Assembly: GCA_023457435.1 (NCBI GenBank)
Contig: JAEWLS010000020.1
Span: 84,293 to 148,292, forward strand
From: Pseudomonadota bacterium
GTDB lineage: Bacteria; Pseudomonadota; Alphaproteobacteria; Rhizobiales; Rhizobiaceae
Direction of reading: 5' to 3'
DNA: 64,000 bases
Shown in pieces: positions 47,421-58,513 of this stretch. The notes beneath the pieces were generated by a model. The model made no database searches. It was not told where the DNA came from and saw only the letters and a list, made by a program, of their open reading frames with translations. Positions within the stretch are counted from its first letter, which is position 1, and each line of letters opens with the position of its first letter. Position numbers and translations under genes: made by a program.

Positions 47421-48287
47421 ATGGTCGATCTGGACAAGGTCATCGCCATCGACATCCACACGCATGCGGAGGAGCCTTGCGGGACCCATCCGGATGATGG
47501 CTATGACGATCTCCAGGCAGCGATGGGCAAGTATTTTGGCTCGCGCAACATGCAGCCGACGATACCTGAGACGGCAGCCTATTTCCGCGAACGCAACATC
47601 GCCGCGGTCATCTTTCCGGTCGATGCCGAGCGCGAGACGGGCTATCGGCGCTACGACAACTATGAAGTCGCCGACCTCGCGGCCGAGCACTCAGACATCC
47701 TGATCCCGTTCGCCTCGATCGATCCTGCCAAGGGCAAGCTCGGCGCGCGCGAGGCGCGCAAACTGGTCGAAGAGAAAGGCATACGCGGGTTCAAGTTCCA
47801 TCCGACCTTCCAGGGCTTCTACCCCAACGACCGCATGGCCTGGCCGCTCTACGAAGCCATCCAGGAGACAGGGATGCCGGCGCTCTTCCACACCGGGCAG
47901 ACCGGCGTCGGCGCTGGAATGCACGGCGGCAACGGCCTGCGCCTCAAATACTCTAACCCGATGTATCTGGACGATGTCTGCGTCGATTTCCCGGATATGA
48001 AGATCGTGCTCGCGCACCCTTCCTTCCCCTGGCAGGAAGAGGCGTTGGCCGTCGCCACCCACAAGCCCAACGTCTACATCGACCTGTCGGGCTGGTCGCC
48101 AAAGTACTTTCCGCCGATCCTGGTGCGCTACGCCAACACGATCCTGAAGGATCGCATCCTGTTCGGCTCTGACTGGCCGGCCATCACGCCGGATCGCTGG
48201 CTGGCGGACTTCGGCACGCTCGACATCAAGCCGGACGTGCGCCCGAAGATCCTCAAGGAAAACGCGCGGAGGCTGCTCGGGCTCTAG
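47421..48287 (+). CDS. Amidohydrolase-family beta-ketoacyl-CoA hydrolase (CouO-like)
   Basis: A 288-residue amidohydrolase-2 TIM barrel. Metal motif HTH in IDIHTHAEE (about 11-14), FKFHPTFQGFYP, ALFHTGQTG, LAHPSFPWQEEA and FGSDWP. Genes of this type inside hydroxycinnamate clusters (CouO of Rhodococcus, its Agrobacterium equivalent) encode the hydrolase splitting aryl-beta-ketoacyl-CoA into hydroxybenzoate/vanillate and acetyl-CoA. The matching beta-hydroxyacyl-CoA dehydrogenase (couN) is not in the window. It is convergent with livF. Confidence 0.82.
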   Translation: MVDLDKVIAIDIHTHAEEPCGTHPDDGYDDLQAAMGKYFGSRNMQPTIPETAAYFRERNIAAVIFPVDAERETGYRRYDNYEVADLAAEHSDILIPFASIDPAKGKLGAREARKLVEEKGIRGFKFHPTFQGFYPNDRMAWPLYEAIQETGMPALFHTGQTGVGAGMHGGNGLRLKYSNPMYLDDVCVDFPDMKIVLAHPSFPWQEEALAVATHKPNVYIDLSGWSPKYFPPILVRYANTILKDRILFGSDWPAITPDRWLADFGTLDIKPDVRPKILKENARRLLGL

Positions 48288-48299
48288 CCGGCAAAACGG

Positions 48300-49013
48300 C
48301 TAAGCCTGCAGCTCCAGGCCGAGGTAACGGTCGAGGACGGCGCGGTCCTTGATCAGCTCGGCCGACGGGGCGCGGTGAGCAATGACGCCGCGCTCGATGA
48401 GGATCGCGTCCCGCGTGAGGCTCAGCGCGACGTCGGCATGCTGCTCGACAAGCAGCAGCGCCATGCCCTCTCCTTCCGCCATGCGGCGGATGGCAGCGGT
48501 CAGTTCTTCGACGATGATCGGCGCCAGGCCCTCCAGCGGCTCATCGAGCAGCAGCAGCGAGGGATTGGTCATGAGCGTGCGCGCGATCGTCAGCATCTGC
48601 TGCTCGCCGCCCGACAATTGGTTGCCCATGTTCGCGCGGCGCTCTTTCAGACGCGGGAACAAGCCGTAGATCGCTGCCAGATCCCACCGGCCGGGACGCG
48701 CCGCCACGACGAGATTTTCCTCGACCGAGAGCGATGGGAATATCTCGCGTTCCTGCGGGACCCAACCTATGCCGGCGCGGGCCCGCTTATGCGGCGCAAG
48801 TTTCGATATATCCTTGCCCTCGAACCAGACCGATCCGCGCGACAGGCCGACAAACCCCATGATGGTCAGGAGGACCGTCGTCTTGCCGACGCCGTTGCGG
48901 CCGAGCACCGCCAGGCTGCCGCCCTTCGGGACGCTGAATGCGACACCGTCAAGGACGACCGCCTCGCCGTAGCCGGCCCGGACATCGCGAAACTCGAGCA
49001 GCGTGTCAGCCAT
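48300..49013 (-). CDS. livF: Branched-chain-type ABC transporter ATPase LivF
   Basis: A 237-residue ATPase: Walker A GRNGVGKTT, signature LSGGEQQML, Walker B LLLLDEPLEGLAP. Last gene of a five-gene HAAT-family importer (SBP, LivH, LivM, LivG, LivF). It overlaps livG by 8 nt. The position between the hydroxycinnamate genes and ligM suggests an aromatic acid substrate, as with CouPSTU of Rhodopseudomonas. Confidence 0.93.
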   Translation of the reverse strand: MADTLLEFRDVRAGYGEAVVLDGVAFSVPKGGSLAVLGRNGVGKTTVLLTIMGFVGLSRGSVWFEGKDISKLAPHKRARAGIGWVPQEREIFPSLSVEENLVVAARPGRWDLAAIYGLFPRLKERRANMGNQLSGGEQQMLTIARTLMTNPSLLLLDEPLEGLAPIIVEELTAAIRRMAEGEGMALLLVEQHADVALSLTRDAILIERGVIAHRAPSAELIKDRAVLDRYLGLELQA

Positions 49014-49782
49014 GGAATGCGCCCTCGCCGTGGCCGAGATAGACCTCGCGCACGCGCGGGTCGGTACGAACCGTCTGAGGATCTCCCTCGAACAGAACGC
49101 CGCCCGAGACGAGCACGATGATGCGCGTCGCGAAGGAGAAGACGATGTTCATGTCGTGTTCGATGAACAGCACCGAGATGTCTTCCGGCAAGGCCGCAAT
49201 CACGCCGAACAGCATCGCGCTATCGTCCTTCGGCACACCGGCCGCCGGCTCGTCGAGGAGCAGCACCTTCGGCCGTGTCGCCAGCGCCAACGCGATTTCG
49301 AGCAGGCGCTGCTGACCATAGGCCAGCGTTCGCGTCCGTCGGGTGGAGACATCGGCCAGGCGCAAGCGCGTCAGGATCTCGTGCGCCTCGTCGATCGCCG
49401 CTGAGTGCGTCGACAATCTACGCCAGAATTGGCCGGCGGCGCGCTCGCGCTCCAGCACCGCCAACGTTACGGCTTCGAGCGGCGTGAGATCGGGAAACAG
49501 CGTGTTGATCTGAAACGTGCGGGTTAGCCCCTTGCGCACGCGCGTCGCAACCGGGGCGGCGGTGATATCGTCGCCATCGAGGAAGATGCGGCCTGAATCG
49601 GGCCGCAGCTGGCCGGTAATCAGGTTGATGAGGGTCGTCTTGCCGGCGCCGTTCGGGCCGATCAGCGCGTAGCGGCAACCACGCGGCAGCGACAGCGAAA
49701 CATCGCGCGAGACTTGCAGCGCCCCGAAATTCTTACGCAGCGATTCCGTTGCGAGGACGATCGGCTGTTCGGTGGCACTCAT
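49006..49782 (-). CDS. livG: Branched-chain-type ABC transporter ATPase LivG
   Basis: A 258-residue ATPase with Walker A GPNGAGKTT and Walker B VLLLDEPAAGVP. The signature is replaced by LAYGQQRLLEIA, as is normal in LivG proteins. The N-terminus adds a short lead MSATEQPIVLATESL. Its ATG overlaps the livM stop by 4 nt. Confidence 0.93.
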   Translation of the reverse strand: MSATEQPIVLATESLRKNFGALQVSRDVSLSLPRGCRYALIGPNGAGKTTLINLITGQLRPDSGRIFLDGDDITAAPVATRVRKGLTRTFQINTLFPDLTPLEAVTLAVLERERAAGQFWRRLSTHSAAIDEAHEILTRLRLADVSTRRTRTLAYGQQRLLEIALALATRPKVLLLDEPAAGVPKDDSAMLFGVIAALPEDISVLFIEHDMNIVFSFATRIIVLVSGGVLFEGDPQTVRTDPRVREVYLGHGEGAFHG

Positions 49783-50759
49783 TCGCCGCGCCCCGTCACT
49801 CTGGCGAGGAACCCCAGGATGCCCTTTGGCATGAACAACACGACGACCATCAGCAGGAGGCCGATCCAGAAGTACCAGTATTGCGGATTGACCCCGGCGA
49901 GCTGATCGCGCGCGACGAGGAAGATGATAGAGCCAACGATCGCGCCGTAGAGCCGCCCGGTGCCGCCGAGGATGAGCATGACCACGACATCGGCCGACCG
50001 GTTGAACGACAAAACATCAAGTACGACGACGTTCGTGGTCTGGGCCAGCAGACCCCCGGCGACACCGGCGATAGCGGCGGAGATCGTGTAGATCATCTGC
50101 AGGTGCAGCCGGTGATCCGAGCCTATGGCAGGCATGCGCTTGACGTTCTCGCGCACGCCACGGAGCGCGAGTCCGAAAGACGAGTTGACGATGCGGCGAG
50201 AAATCAGGAAGCCGATAAAAAGCGCGATCAAAGTGTAGCCGTAGGCGGTGTATCCCCAGAGGTCGAAGCGGAAATAGCCGAAGATTTTCCATGTGCTGAC
50301 GCCGCGCAGCCCGTCGGTGCCGCCGGTCAGCCACGTCATGGCGTTGGCGAGTTCCAGTGTGAGCAGCCCAAGCCCGAGCGTTATCATGATCAACGCAAGG
50401 TGCTGGACCCGGACTACCATGAAGCTAACGACCAAGCCCACGAGTCCGGCAATCGCGGCCGCGAACAGCAGACCGGTGATCGGCTCGCCCCAGCCGTAAA
50501 CGCTGATGATGCCGGCCGCGTAGGCACCGATGCCGAAGAACATTGCATGGCCGAGCGTGACAATGCCGGCATAGCCGAGGATGAGGTCCACCGAGATCGC
50601 GAACAGCGCGGCAATCGCAACCTGGCTGGCGAGCGTGAGATAGGTCGGGAACAGGAAGAACGGCAGCAAGGTCGCCGCCCAGAAGACGATCTCGAAGATC
50701 GACCAGCGGCTCTGCCGCTTCATCCATGTCTGAGGGTTGGTGAGAGTGGTCTCGGCCAT
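49779..50759 (-). CDS. livM: Branched-chain-type ABC transporter permease LivM
   Basis: A 326-residue inner-membrane permease with about nine or ten helices. Family motifs GYAGIVTLGHAMFFGIGAY and LRGVRENVKRMPAIG (EAA-like loop), ending in VLFMPKGILGFLARVTG. It follows livH with a 3-nt gap. Confidence 0.92.
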   Translation of the reverse strand: MAETTLTNPQTWMKRQSRWSIFEIVFWAATLLPFFLFPTYLTLASQVAIAALFAISVDLILGYAGIVTLGHAMFFGIGAYAAGIISVYGWGEPITGLLFAAAIAGLVGLVVSFMVVRVQHLALIMITLGLGLLTLELANAMTWLTGGTDGLRGVSTWKIFGYFRFDLWGYTAYGYTLIALFIGFLISRRIVNSSFGLALRGVRENVKRMPAIGSDHRLHLQMIYTISAAIAGVAGGLLAQTTNVVVLDVLSFNRSADVVVMLILGGTGRLYGAIVGSIIFLVARDQLAGVNPQYWYFWIGLLLMVVVLFMPKGILGFLARVTGRGE

Positions 50760-50762
50760 GGC

Positions 50763-51626
50763 TCAGCGCTTTCCGAACAGGCCGAGCGGCTTCACGAAGA
50801 GAATCGCGACCAGCAGCAGGTAGATGAGGAACGAACCGATCTGCGGCACGAAGTACTTGCCGGCCACGTCGGCGATGCCGAGAAGCGCAGCACCCGCGAA
50901 CGACCCCCCAATGGAGCCGAGCCCGCCGACGGACACGACGATGAGCACGTAGACCAGGAAGTGGAAGCCGAACGACGGATCGAGCCCGACGATCTCGACC
51001 GCAAGTCCCCCGCCCAGGCCGGCAAGGCCGCTGCCCAGCGCGAAGGTAATGCCGAATATGCGCTCGACATCGAGGCCGAGCCCTTGCGCCACGCGCTGAT
51101 TGTCGACGGCGGCGCGAATCTGCGCGCCGATGCGCGTGCGCTCGATACCGAATACCAGCAGCGCGGTGACGATCAGGGCGACGACGATGATGAAGATGCG
51201 ATAGGTCCCCAGCGGCAGACCGAACACATCGACCGAGCCGCGCAGCCACGACGGCAGGATGATCACCTGCTGCACCGTGCCGAAGAAGTAGGTCATGACG
51301 GCCGCGGCGACGAACACGACGCCGATTGTGAACAGCACCTGGTTCAGCTCGCCGGCGCGGTAGAGCCGACGGAAGAAGATGCGTTCGAACACCACGCTGA
51401 CAAGCGCAGCACCCAGGAACGCGGCAGGAAGCGCCAGCAGGAAGGGGAGGCCGGCCTGGCGCATCGCCAGAACCGTGATGTACCCGCCGAGCATGCCAAA
51501 GGCACCGTGCGCCAGGTTGATGAAATTCATCAGCCCGAGCGTAACCGAAAGGCCCACCGACAGGACGAACAGCAGCATCCCGAAGGCGAAACCGTCGAAC
51601 AGGACGATCGCGATATTACCGAGCAC
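50763..51626 (-). CDS. livH: Branched-chain-type ABC transporter permease LivH
   Basis: A 287-residue permease, eight helices, with LGLMNFINLAHGAFGMLGGY and IRAAVDNQRVAQGLGLDVERI, typical of LivH. It starts at GTG 51626. The 91-nt gap to the upstream binding-protein gene contains a stem-loop, so expression of the membrane genes is probably lower than that of the binding protein. Confidence 0.92.
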   Translation of the reverse strand: MLGNIAIVLFDGFAFGMLLFVLSVGLSVTLGLMNFINLAHGAFGMLGGYITVLAMRQAGLPFLLALPAAFLGAALVSVVFERIFFRRLYRAGELNQVLFTIGVVFVAAAVMTYFFGTVQQVIILPSWLRGSVDVFGLPLGTYRIFIIVVALIVTALLVFGIERTRIGAQIRAAVDNQRVAQGLGLDVERIFGITFALGSGLAGLGGGLAVEIVGLDPSFGFHFLVYVLIVVSVGGLGSIGGSFAGAALLGIADVAGKYFVPQIGSFLIYLLLVAILFVKPLGLFGKR

Positions 51627-51656
51627 CAGTCGAACTACCGTCCAGGGTTCCGTTAA

Positions 51657-51699
51657 GGCCCGCTCCTTCCCTGCCCGTCAGGCAGAAAAGGGGCGGGCC
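51657..51699 (-). terminator. Intercistronic stem-loop between binding-protein gene and livH
   Basis: Outer arms GGCCCGC/GCGGGCC (51699-51693 with 51663-51657) enclose an inner hairpin CTGCC/GGCAG (51671-51675 with 51681-51685). There is no clean U tract. It looks like a partial terminator or RNA-stabilising element that sets the ratio of binding protein to permease. Confidence 0.5.
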
Positions 51700-51717
51700 G
51701 AGTCTTAAGAGGCTAGC

Positions 51718-52899
51718 CTACTTCGGCTGGCCGTGCAGCGGATCCTTCACGTTCGGGATCTCATGGATGATGACGTTCTGGAGCTTGCCGTTCACGTCCT
51801 GCACCTCGCGGATGTAGACGGTCTGAACCACGTCGCGGGTTTCCGGATCGATCGACATAGGGCCACGCGGGCTCTCCCAGGCCATGCCCTTGGCGGCGGC
51901 GAGCAGGGCATCCCCCGACGCGTCACCATTGGTCTTCTTCACCGCCTCGTAGATGAGGTGCATGCCGTCGTAGCCGCCGATCGAGAACAGGTCGGGATTA
52001 CGGCCGCCATTGGCCTCCTGATAGCCTTTCACGAACTCGTTGTTCATCGGGGCGTCGCGCTCGAGCGTGTAGTGGAAGGTGGTGATGATTCCCTTGGCGG
52101 TTGCGCCCATGCTTTCCAGCGCTTCGGGATGGGTCAGTTCGCCCTGCGCGAAGACCTTGGTGGCTGGGGGAGCCAGGCCACGGTCGGCCAGCGCCTTGCC
52201 GATGGCCGCTGGCTGCGCGCCGCCGGGCACGAAGATGTATACCGCTTCGGGATTGGCATCCTTAACGCGCTGCACGAAGGCGGAGAAATCAGGGTTCGCG
52301 ACCGGCGTACGGTCGGAGCCGAGCATCTTGCCGCCAGCGTCGGTGAAGCCCTTGGAGAAGGACTTTTCGGCGTCGTGACCAGGACCGTAATCGGCAACCA
52401 GCGTGTAGGCCTGCTTCACGCCGGCGGTCTGCGCCGCCCAGGTGCCGAAGGCGGTGTTGAGCTGCGGGATCGTGACGCCGGTGCGCACGATGTATGGCGA
52501 CTGCTCGGTGACGATCGACGTCGCCGCGTTCATGACGACCATCATTTTCTTGGCTTCGGTCGCGACCGGAGCGGCGCCAAGCGCCTCGGGCGTCAATGCG
52601 AAACCGGCGATGACGTCGACGCCGTCGCGAACGACCAGTTCCTGTGCTGCGCGCTGCGCGGCATCGGCCGCCGGACCGCCAGTGTCCTTCTTGATCAGCT
52701 GGATCTTCTTGCCGGCAACGGTGTCGCCGTGCTTGGCGATGTAGAGGTCGATACCCGCCTGGAGCTGCTTCGCGGCGTCGGCAAAAGGACCCGAGTACGG
52801 CAGGATGATGCCGACCTTCAGCGTTTCCTGAGAATGGGCGAGCCCGGACCACGCCAGGCCGACGCCGAGTGCAACGGCAGCTGCTGTCTTCGAGAACAT
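51718..52899 (-). CDS. ABC transporter substrate-binding protein (Leu/aromatic-acid-binding type)
   Basis: A 393-residue periplasmic protein: signal peptide of about 23 residues (LAHSQE site), then the Peripla_BP_6 fold (LKVGIILPYSGPFADAAKQ, KKIQLIKKDTGGPAADAAQ, GYDGMHLIYEAV). This fold binds branched-chain amino acids or aromatic acids (CouP, benzoate-type). Given the linked hydroxycinnamate and ligM genes, an aromatic acid is the more likely ligand; sequence alone cannot prove it. It heads the importer operon and is divergent from ligM. Confidence 0.88.
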   Translation of the reverse strand: MFSKTAAAVALGVGLAWSGLAHSQETLKVGIILPYSGPFADAAKQLQAGIDLYIAKHGDTVAGKKIQLIKKDTGGPAADAAQRAAQELVVRDGVDVIAGFALTPEALGAAPVATEAKKMMVVMNAATSIVTEQSPYIVRTGVTIPQLNTAFGTWAAQTAGVKQAYTLVADYGPGHDAEKSFSKGFTDAGGKMLGSDRTPVANPDFSAFVQRVKDANPEAVYIFVPGGAQPAAIGKALADRGLAPPATKVFAQGELTHPEALESMGATAKGIITTFHYTLERDAPMNNEFVKGYQEANGGRNPDLFSIGGYDGMHLIYEAVKKTNGDASGDALLAAAKGMAWESPRGPMSIDPETRDVVQTVYIREVQDVNGKLQNVIIHEIPNVKDPLHGQPK

Positions 52900-54609
<1,710 letters not shown>

Positions 54610-54619
54610 GTTGACTTCC

Positions 54620-54647
54620 GGGGCCTGCGGCGATCGCCGCAGGCCCC
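54620..54647 (+). terminator. Terminator of ligM
   Basis: Perfect inverted repeat with 14-base arms GGGGCCTGCGGCGA / TCGCCGCAGGCCCC, 10 nt after the ligM stop, followed by GCTTTCCTC. A strong hairpin with a modest pyrimidine tail, separating ligM from the AEC permease gene. Confidence 0.8.
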
Positions 54648-54674
54648 GCTTTCCTCGCCCCGCCGAGGCCGCGC

Positions 54675-55601
54675 TTGAGCGAGCTCGTTTCCGTTACCCT
54701 GCCGATATTCCTGATGGTCGCAGTCGGCTACGGCGCGGCGCGCATGCGCTTCGTCGAACCGTCCTTCGTGCGCGGCATGGGCTGGTTCGTCCTCAATATA
54801 GCCTTGCCCGCGCTGGTGTTGCGCGCACTGCTCTCCCAGGACGTCGCGCAAACGCTGAGCTGGCGCTTCATCCTGGCCTACGCGGCGGCGTCGCTCGGCG
54901 TGTTCGTCTTCACCTATTGCGCTGCCCGCTTCGTCCTGCGCCGCGACGTCAGCAGGGCGGCAATGGCAGCCCTCGGCGGTACGAACTCCAACAGCGGCTT
55001 CGTCGGATATCCTGTTGCAAGCCTCGCCCTGGGAGCCAGCGCGGCAATCGTGCTGCCGATGACGATTCTCGTCGAGAACGTGCTGGTGGTGCCGCTGGCG
55101 CTCGGCCTCGCCGCGTCCGGGCGCGAGGGTGGCAAAGCGACGCCTTCCGTGCTCAAGGAAGCGCTGCTGCGCGTTGTGAAAATGCCCCTCGTAATCTCCG
55201 TCGTGGTCGGCGTCGTGCTGTCCGCGGCCGGCGTTGTGCTGCCGACGCCACTAACCACGACGATCAGCCTCTTCGCCAACGCGTCGACCGCGAGCGCGCT
55301 GTTCGCGGTAGGCGGAGCCCTGGCGGCCGTAACGGCGACCGACGTCAACAGCGACATTGCGCTCATCGCGATCGCCAAGCTCGTCGTTCACCCGCTCCTG
55401 ACGCTCCTTTGCTTTATCCTTGTAGGCGATATTCCGCCCGCTCTCGTTGCGGCCGGTCTGGTCTTCGCGGCCGCGCCGATGTTCACGGTCTATCCGCTCT
55501 TTGCCGAGCGCTTTGGCCTGGGCCGGATCGCGGCGATCGCACTGCTTGTGACAACTGCCGCCAGCTTCGTCACTCTCACGCTGGTACTGGCTCTCGTCTG
55601 A
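54675..55601 (+). CDS. AEC-family transporter
   Basis: A 308-residue membrane protein with about ten helices of the auxin efflux carrier (AEC) family, which in bacteria move malonate, malate or other organic acids. Diagnostic: an N-terminal LPIFLMVAVGYGAARMR, the ALGGTNSNSGFVGYP half-site between the two bundles, and FAAAPMFTVYPLFAERFG. The start is TTG at 54675 (no ATG fits). The substrate is unknown; lying behind ligM it could export or import an aromatic or organic acid. Confidence 0.88.
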   Translation: MSELVSVTLPIFLMVAVGYGAARMRFVEPSFVRGMGWFVLNIALPALVLRALLSQDVAQTLSWRFILAYAAASLGVFVFTYCAARFVLRRDVSRAAMAALGGTNSNSGFVGYPVASLALGASAAIVLPMTILVENVLVVPLALGLAASGREGGKATPSVLKEALLRVVKMPLVISVVVGVVLSAAGVVLPTPLTTTISLFANASTASALFAVGGALAAVTATDVNSDIALIAIAKLVVHPLLTLLCFILVGDIPPALVAAGLVFAAAPMFTVYPLFAERFGLGRIAAIALLVTTAASFVTLTLVLALV

Positions 55602-55760
55602 GTGCGAACGCTGCGCAGCACCGACATAACGCCGTCGCATCACGCTACGGCATGGATGTAGGGGTTTGTATTGCAAGCAGACCTCGAATATGGTTCGCGC
55701 CCAATCGTGGGCGGAACCAACCGCCGGCACGGGAACGTCATCTCAACAACGGGAAAAAAC

Positions 55761-57341
55761 ATGAAAAAATTCCTGCTCGCCGCGAGCGTCATCGCGCTCG
55801 CTGCCGCTGCTTCGTCAGCATCCGCCGAAACGCTGCGCTGGGCGCGCGCTTCCGATGCTCTCACGCTCGATCCGCATTCGCAGAACCAGGGCGTGACGCA
55901 CACCTTCGCTCACCACATCTATGAGACGCTCGTCGATCGTGACGTCGAGGGCAACCTGATCCCCCGCCTGGCGACGGAATGGAACGTCAAGGAAGGCGAT
56001 CCCACGGTCTGGGTGTTCAAGCTGCGTCAGGGTGTAAAATTTCATGACGGCGCGGACTTCACGGCTGAGGACGTGGTGTTCTCGCTCGATCGCGCCCGCT
56101 CGGATAAGTCCAACCTGAAGCAGCTGCACGCTGCCGTTCAGGGCGCTACCGCCATCGACGATCACACCGTCGAGGTGAAGCTCTCCGGCCCCTCGCCGCT
56201 GTACCCTAACAACCTGACGAACACGTTCATCATGGACAAGACGTGGACGGAGAAGAACAACGCCGTCACCGTCCAGCAGGCAGGTTCGCAGGACGACAAC
56301 TATTCGGTGCGCAACACCAACGGCACCGGCCCCTACATCCTGGAGTCGCGCGATCCTGACGTGCGTTCGGTGATGAAAATCAATCCGAACCACTGGGCCG
56401 AAAAGAAGCCGCAGGTCACAGAGATCATCTACCTGCCGATCGCAGACAACGCCACGCGCGTCGCGGCACTGCTGTCGGGCGAGGTCGACCTCGTCCAGGA
56501 CGTACCGGTGCAGGACGTCGAGCGCCTTGCAAGCACGCAGAACGTTACGGTTTCCACCGGGCCTGAAAACCGCGTGATCTATTTCGGCTACAAGTTCGGC
56601 GACGCTCCGCTCAAGAGCTCGAACGTCACGGACAAGAACCCGATCAACGACGCGAAGGTTCGCGAGGCGATGCATCTCGCGATCGACCGCAACGCGATCA
56701 AGCAGATCGTGATGCGTGGCCAGTCGATCCCGACTGGGGTCGCCACACCGCCGTTCGTCAATGGCTGGACGCCGGAGCTCGACACCTATCCGGAGAAGGC
56801 CGACGTCGCCAAGGCGAAGCAGCTGCTCGCCGACGCAGGTTATCCGGACGGGTTCACGATCACGCTCGACACGCCTAACAATCGCTACGTCAACGACGAA
56901 GCGATCAGCCAGGCGGTCGTCGGCATGCTGGGCCAGATCGGCATCAAGGTGACGCTCGCCTCGCGCCCGATTACCCAGCATTCACCGCTTATCCAGAACG
57001 CCGAGACCGACTTCTACCTGCTCGGCTGGGGCGTTCCGACCTTCGATTCGGCCTACATCTTCAACGACCTGATCCACACCAAGTCGGGCCACTACGGCGC
57101 GTACAATCCGGGCGGTTACAGCAATCCCGAACTGGACAAGAAGATCGAGTCGCTGGCGACCGAAGTCGACGTCGAGAAGCGCAATGCCACGATCGGCGAA
57201 ATCTGGAAGGTCGTGCAGGAAGACCGCGTTCTCCTGCCGATACACAACCAGGTGCTCGCATACGCAATGAAGAAGGGCATCAACCTGGCTGTTCACCCCG
57301 AGAACCAGCCACGCATGTACGAAGTAACGATCGGCCAATAA
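55761..57341 (+). CDS. ABC transporter substrate-binding protein, family 5 (peptide/opine type)
   Basis: A 526-residue secreted protein: signal peptide of about 24 residues (MKKFLLAASVIAL, SASAE), then SBP_bac_5 (LRWARASDALTLDPHSQ, WVFKLRQGVKFHDGADFTAEDV, AREAMHLAIDRNAI-like segment). Oligopeptides, opines, nickel and glutathione are common ligands of this family; no choice can be made. ATG at 55761 is chosen by the signal peptide. First gene of a four-gene importer; a stem-loop follows before the permeases. Confidence 0.9.
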   Translation: MKKFLLAASVIALAAAASSASAETLRWARASDALTLDPHSQNQGVTHTFAHHIYETLVDRDVEGNLIPRLATEWNVKEGDPTVWVFKLRQGVKFHDGADFTAEDVVFSLDRARSDKSNLKQLHAAVQGATAIDDHTVEVKLSGPSPLYPNNLTNTFIMDKTWTEKNNAVTVQQAGSQDDNYSVRNTNGTGPYILESRDPDVRSVMKINPNHWAEKKPQVTEIIYLPIADNATRVAALLSGEVDLVQDVPVQDVERLASTQNVTVSTGPENRVIYFGYKFGDAPLKSSNVTDKNPINDAKVREAMHLAIDRNAIKQIVMRGQSIPTGVATPPFVNGWTPELDTYPEKADVAKAKQLLADAGYPDGFTITLDTPNNRYVNDEAISQAVVGMLGQIGIKVTLASRPITQHSPLIQNAETDFYLLGWGVPTFDSAYIFNDLIHTKSGHYGAYNPGGYSNPELDKKIESLATEVDVEKRNATIGEIWKVVQEDRVLLPIHNQVLAYAMKKGINLAVHPENQPRMYEVTIGQ

Positions 57342-57358
57342 GGCCGGTTCGGAAATCG

Positions 57359-57390
57359 CAGCCCGTCGCGCAAACTTGCGCGGCGGGCTG
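57359..57390 (+). terminator. Stem-loop between binding-protein and permease genes
   Basis: 15-base arms CAGCCCGTCGCGCAA / TTGCGCGGCGGGCTG with a 2-nt spacer and one G-U pair, 17 nt after the binding-protein stop, followed by TATTCTAT. Probably a leaky terminator or stabilising structure giving more binding protein than permease. Confidence 0.65.
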
Positions 57391-57532
57391 TATTCTATAG
57401 CTTAGCCGCAAGGGGCGCCTGACGGCATGAGGAGAAGCGCCTGCATCGGCGCGGCTGCCTTGTGACCGAGACGGCAACGCCACGCCTGCTGTGCCAGCGG
57501 CCCGGCTACTGCCGCTATCGGGGACCACGACG

Positions 57533-58513
57533 ATGTTGGCCTTCACACTGCGACGACTGCTTCAATCCATTGTCGTGATGCTGATCGTGTCGCTGATCTC
57601 CTTTTCGCTGTTCCGCTTCGTCGGGGATCCGGTGGCGTCGCTGCTTGGACAGGATTCGCGCATCGAGGACTTCGAGGAGCTGCGTCAGCGTCTCGGGCTG
57701 AATGAACCTTTCTACGTGCAGTTCGCTGATTACATCGGCAACGTCCTGCAGGGGCAGTTTGGCATTTCGTACCGGCTGCAGGCACCCGTCGGCGAACTGA
57801 TCATGAGCCGCCTGCCAGCGACCGTCGAACTGGCGCTGGCGTCATCGATCCTTGCTCTGGTGTTCGGCGTCGGACTTGGTGTGATGTCGGCGCTGAAACC
57901 GCGCAGCTTCCTTACCGGCGTCGTCATGACGCTCTCACTGGTCGGCGTTTCGCTGCCGACGTTCCTTATCGGTATCGGACTGATCTACGTCTTTGCGGTC
58001 GAGCTTCAGTGGCTGCCGTCATTCGGCCGCGGAGAGGTCGTCGACCTCGGCTGGTGGAAGACGGGGCTGCTGACCGAGTCCGGCCTGCGGTCCCTGATCC
58101 TGCCGGCTATCACGCTGTCGCTGTTCCAGCTCACGCTGATCATGCGCCTGGTTCGCGCGGAGATGCTCGAGGTGCTACGCCAGGACTACATCAAGTTCGC
58201 GCGCGCCCGGGGACTGTCCAACCGTGCGATCAATTTCGGCCACGCGCTGAAGAACACTTTGGTGCCCGTCATCACCATCACCGGGCTGCAACTTGGGTCG
58301 GTCATCGCCTTCGCAATCATCACCGAAACTGTGTTCCAATGGCCGGGCGTCGGATCGCTCTTCGTCAACTCCGTGCAGGTCGTCGATGTACCGGTGATGG
58401 CAGCCTACCTGATGTTTGTCGCGCTGATCTTCGTCGTGATCAATCTGATCGTCGACATTCTGTACTACGTCGTCGACCCGCGCCTTCGCGTGGGCGGAGG
58501 AGCAGCACGATGA
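57533..58513 (+). CDS. Peptide-type ABC transporter permease (DppB-like)
   Basis: A 326-residue permease with six helices. N-terminal LRRLLQSIVVMLIVSLISF, the large periplasmic loop with DEPVA-like GDPVASLLGQDSR, and the EAA loop MLEVLRQDYIKFARARGL. ATG at 57533 (MLAFTLRRLLQ) is preferred over an upstream GTG. Its stop overlaps the next ATG by 4 nt. Confidence 0.93.
   Translation: MLAFTLRRLLQSIVVMLIVSLISFSLFRFVGDPVASLLGQDSRIEDFEELRQRLGLNEPFYVQFADYIGNVLQGQFGISYRLQAPVGELIMSRLPATVELALASSILALVFGVGLGVMSALKPRSFLTGVVMTLSLVGVSLPTFLIGIGLIYVFAVELQWLPSFGRGEVVDLGWWKTGLLTESGLRSLILPAITLSLFQLTLIMRLVRAEMLEVLRQDYIKFARARGLSNRAINFGHALKNTLVPVITITGLQLGSVIAFAIITETVFQWPGVGSLFVNSVQVVDVPVMAAYLMFVALIFVVINLIVDILYYVVDPRLRVGGGAAR

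Noticed and set aside
49749..51656. 635-codon open frame on the plus strand opposite livG-livM-livH
   Set aside because: Antisense shadow of three clear minus-strand genes; rich in His, Asp, Glu, Gln and Arg with no domain, as expected from reverse reading of high-GC codons.
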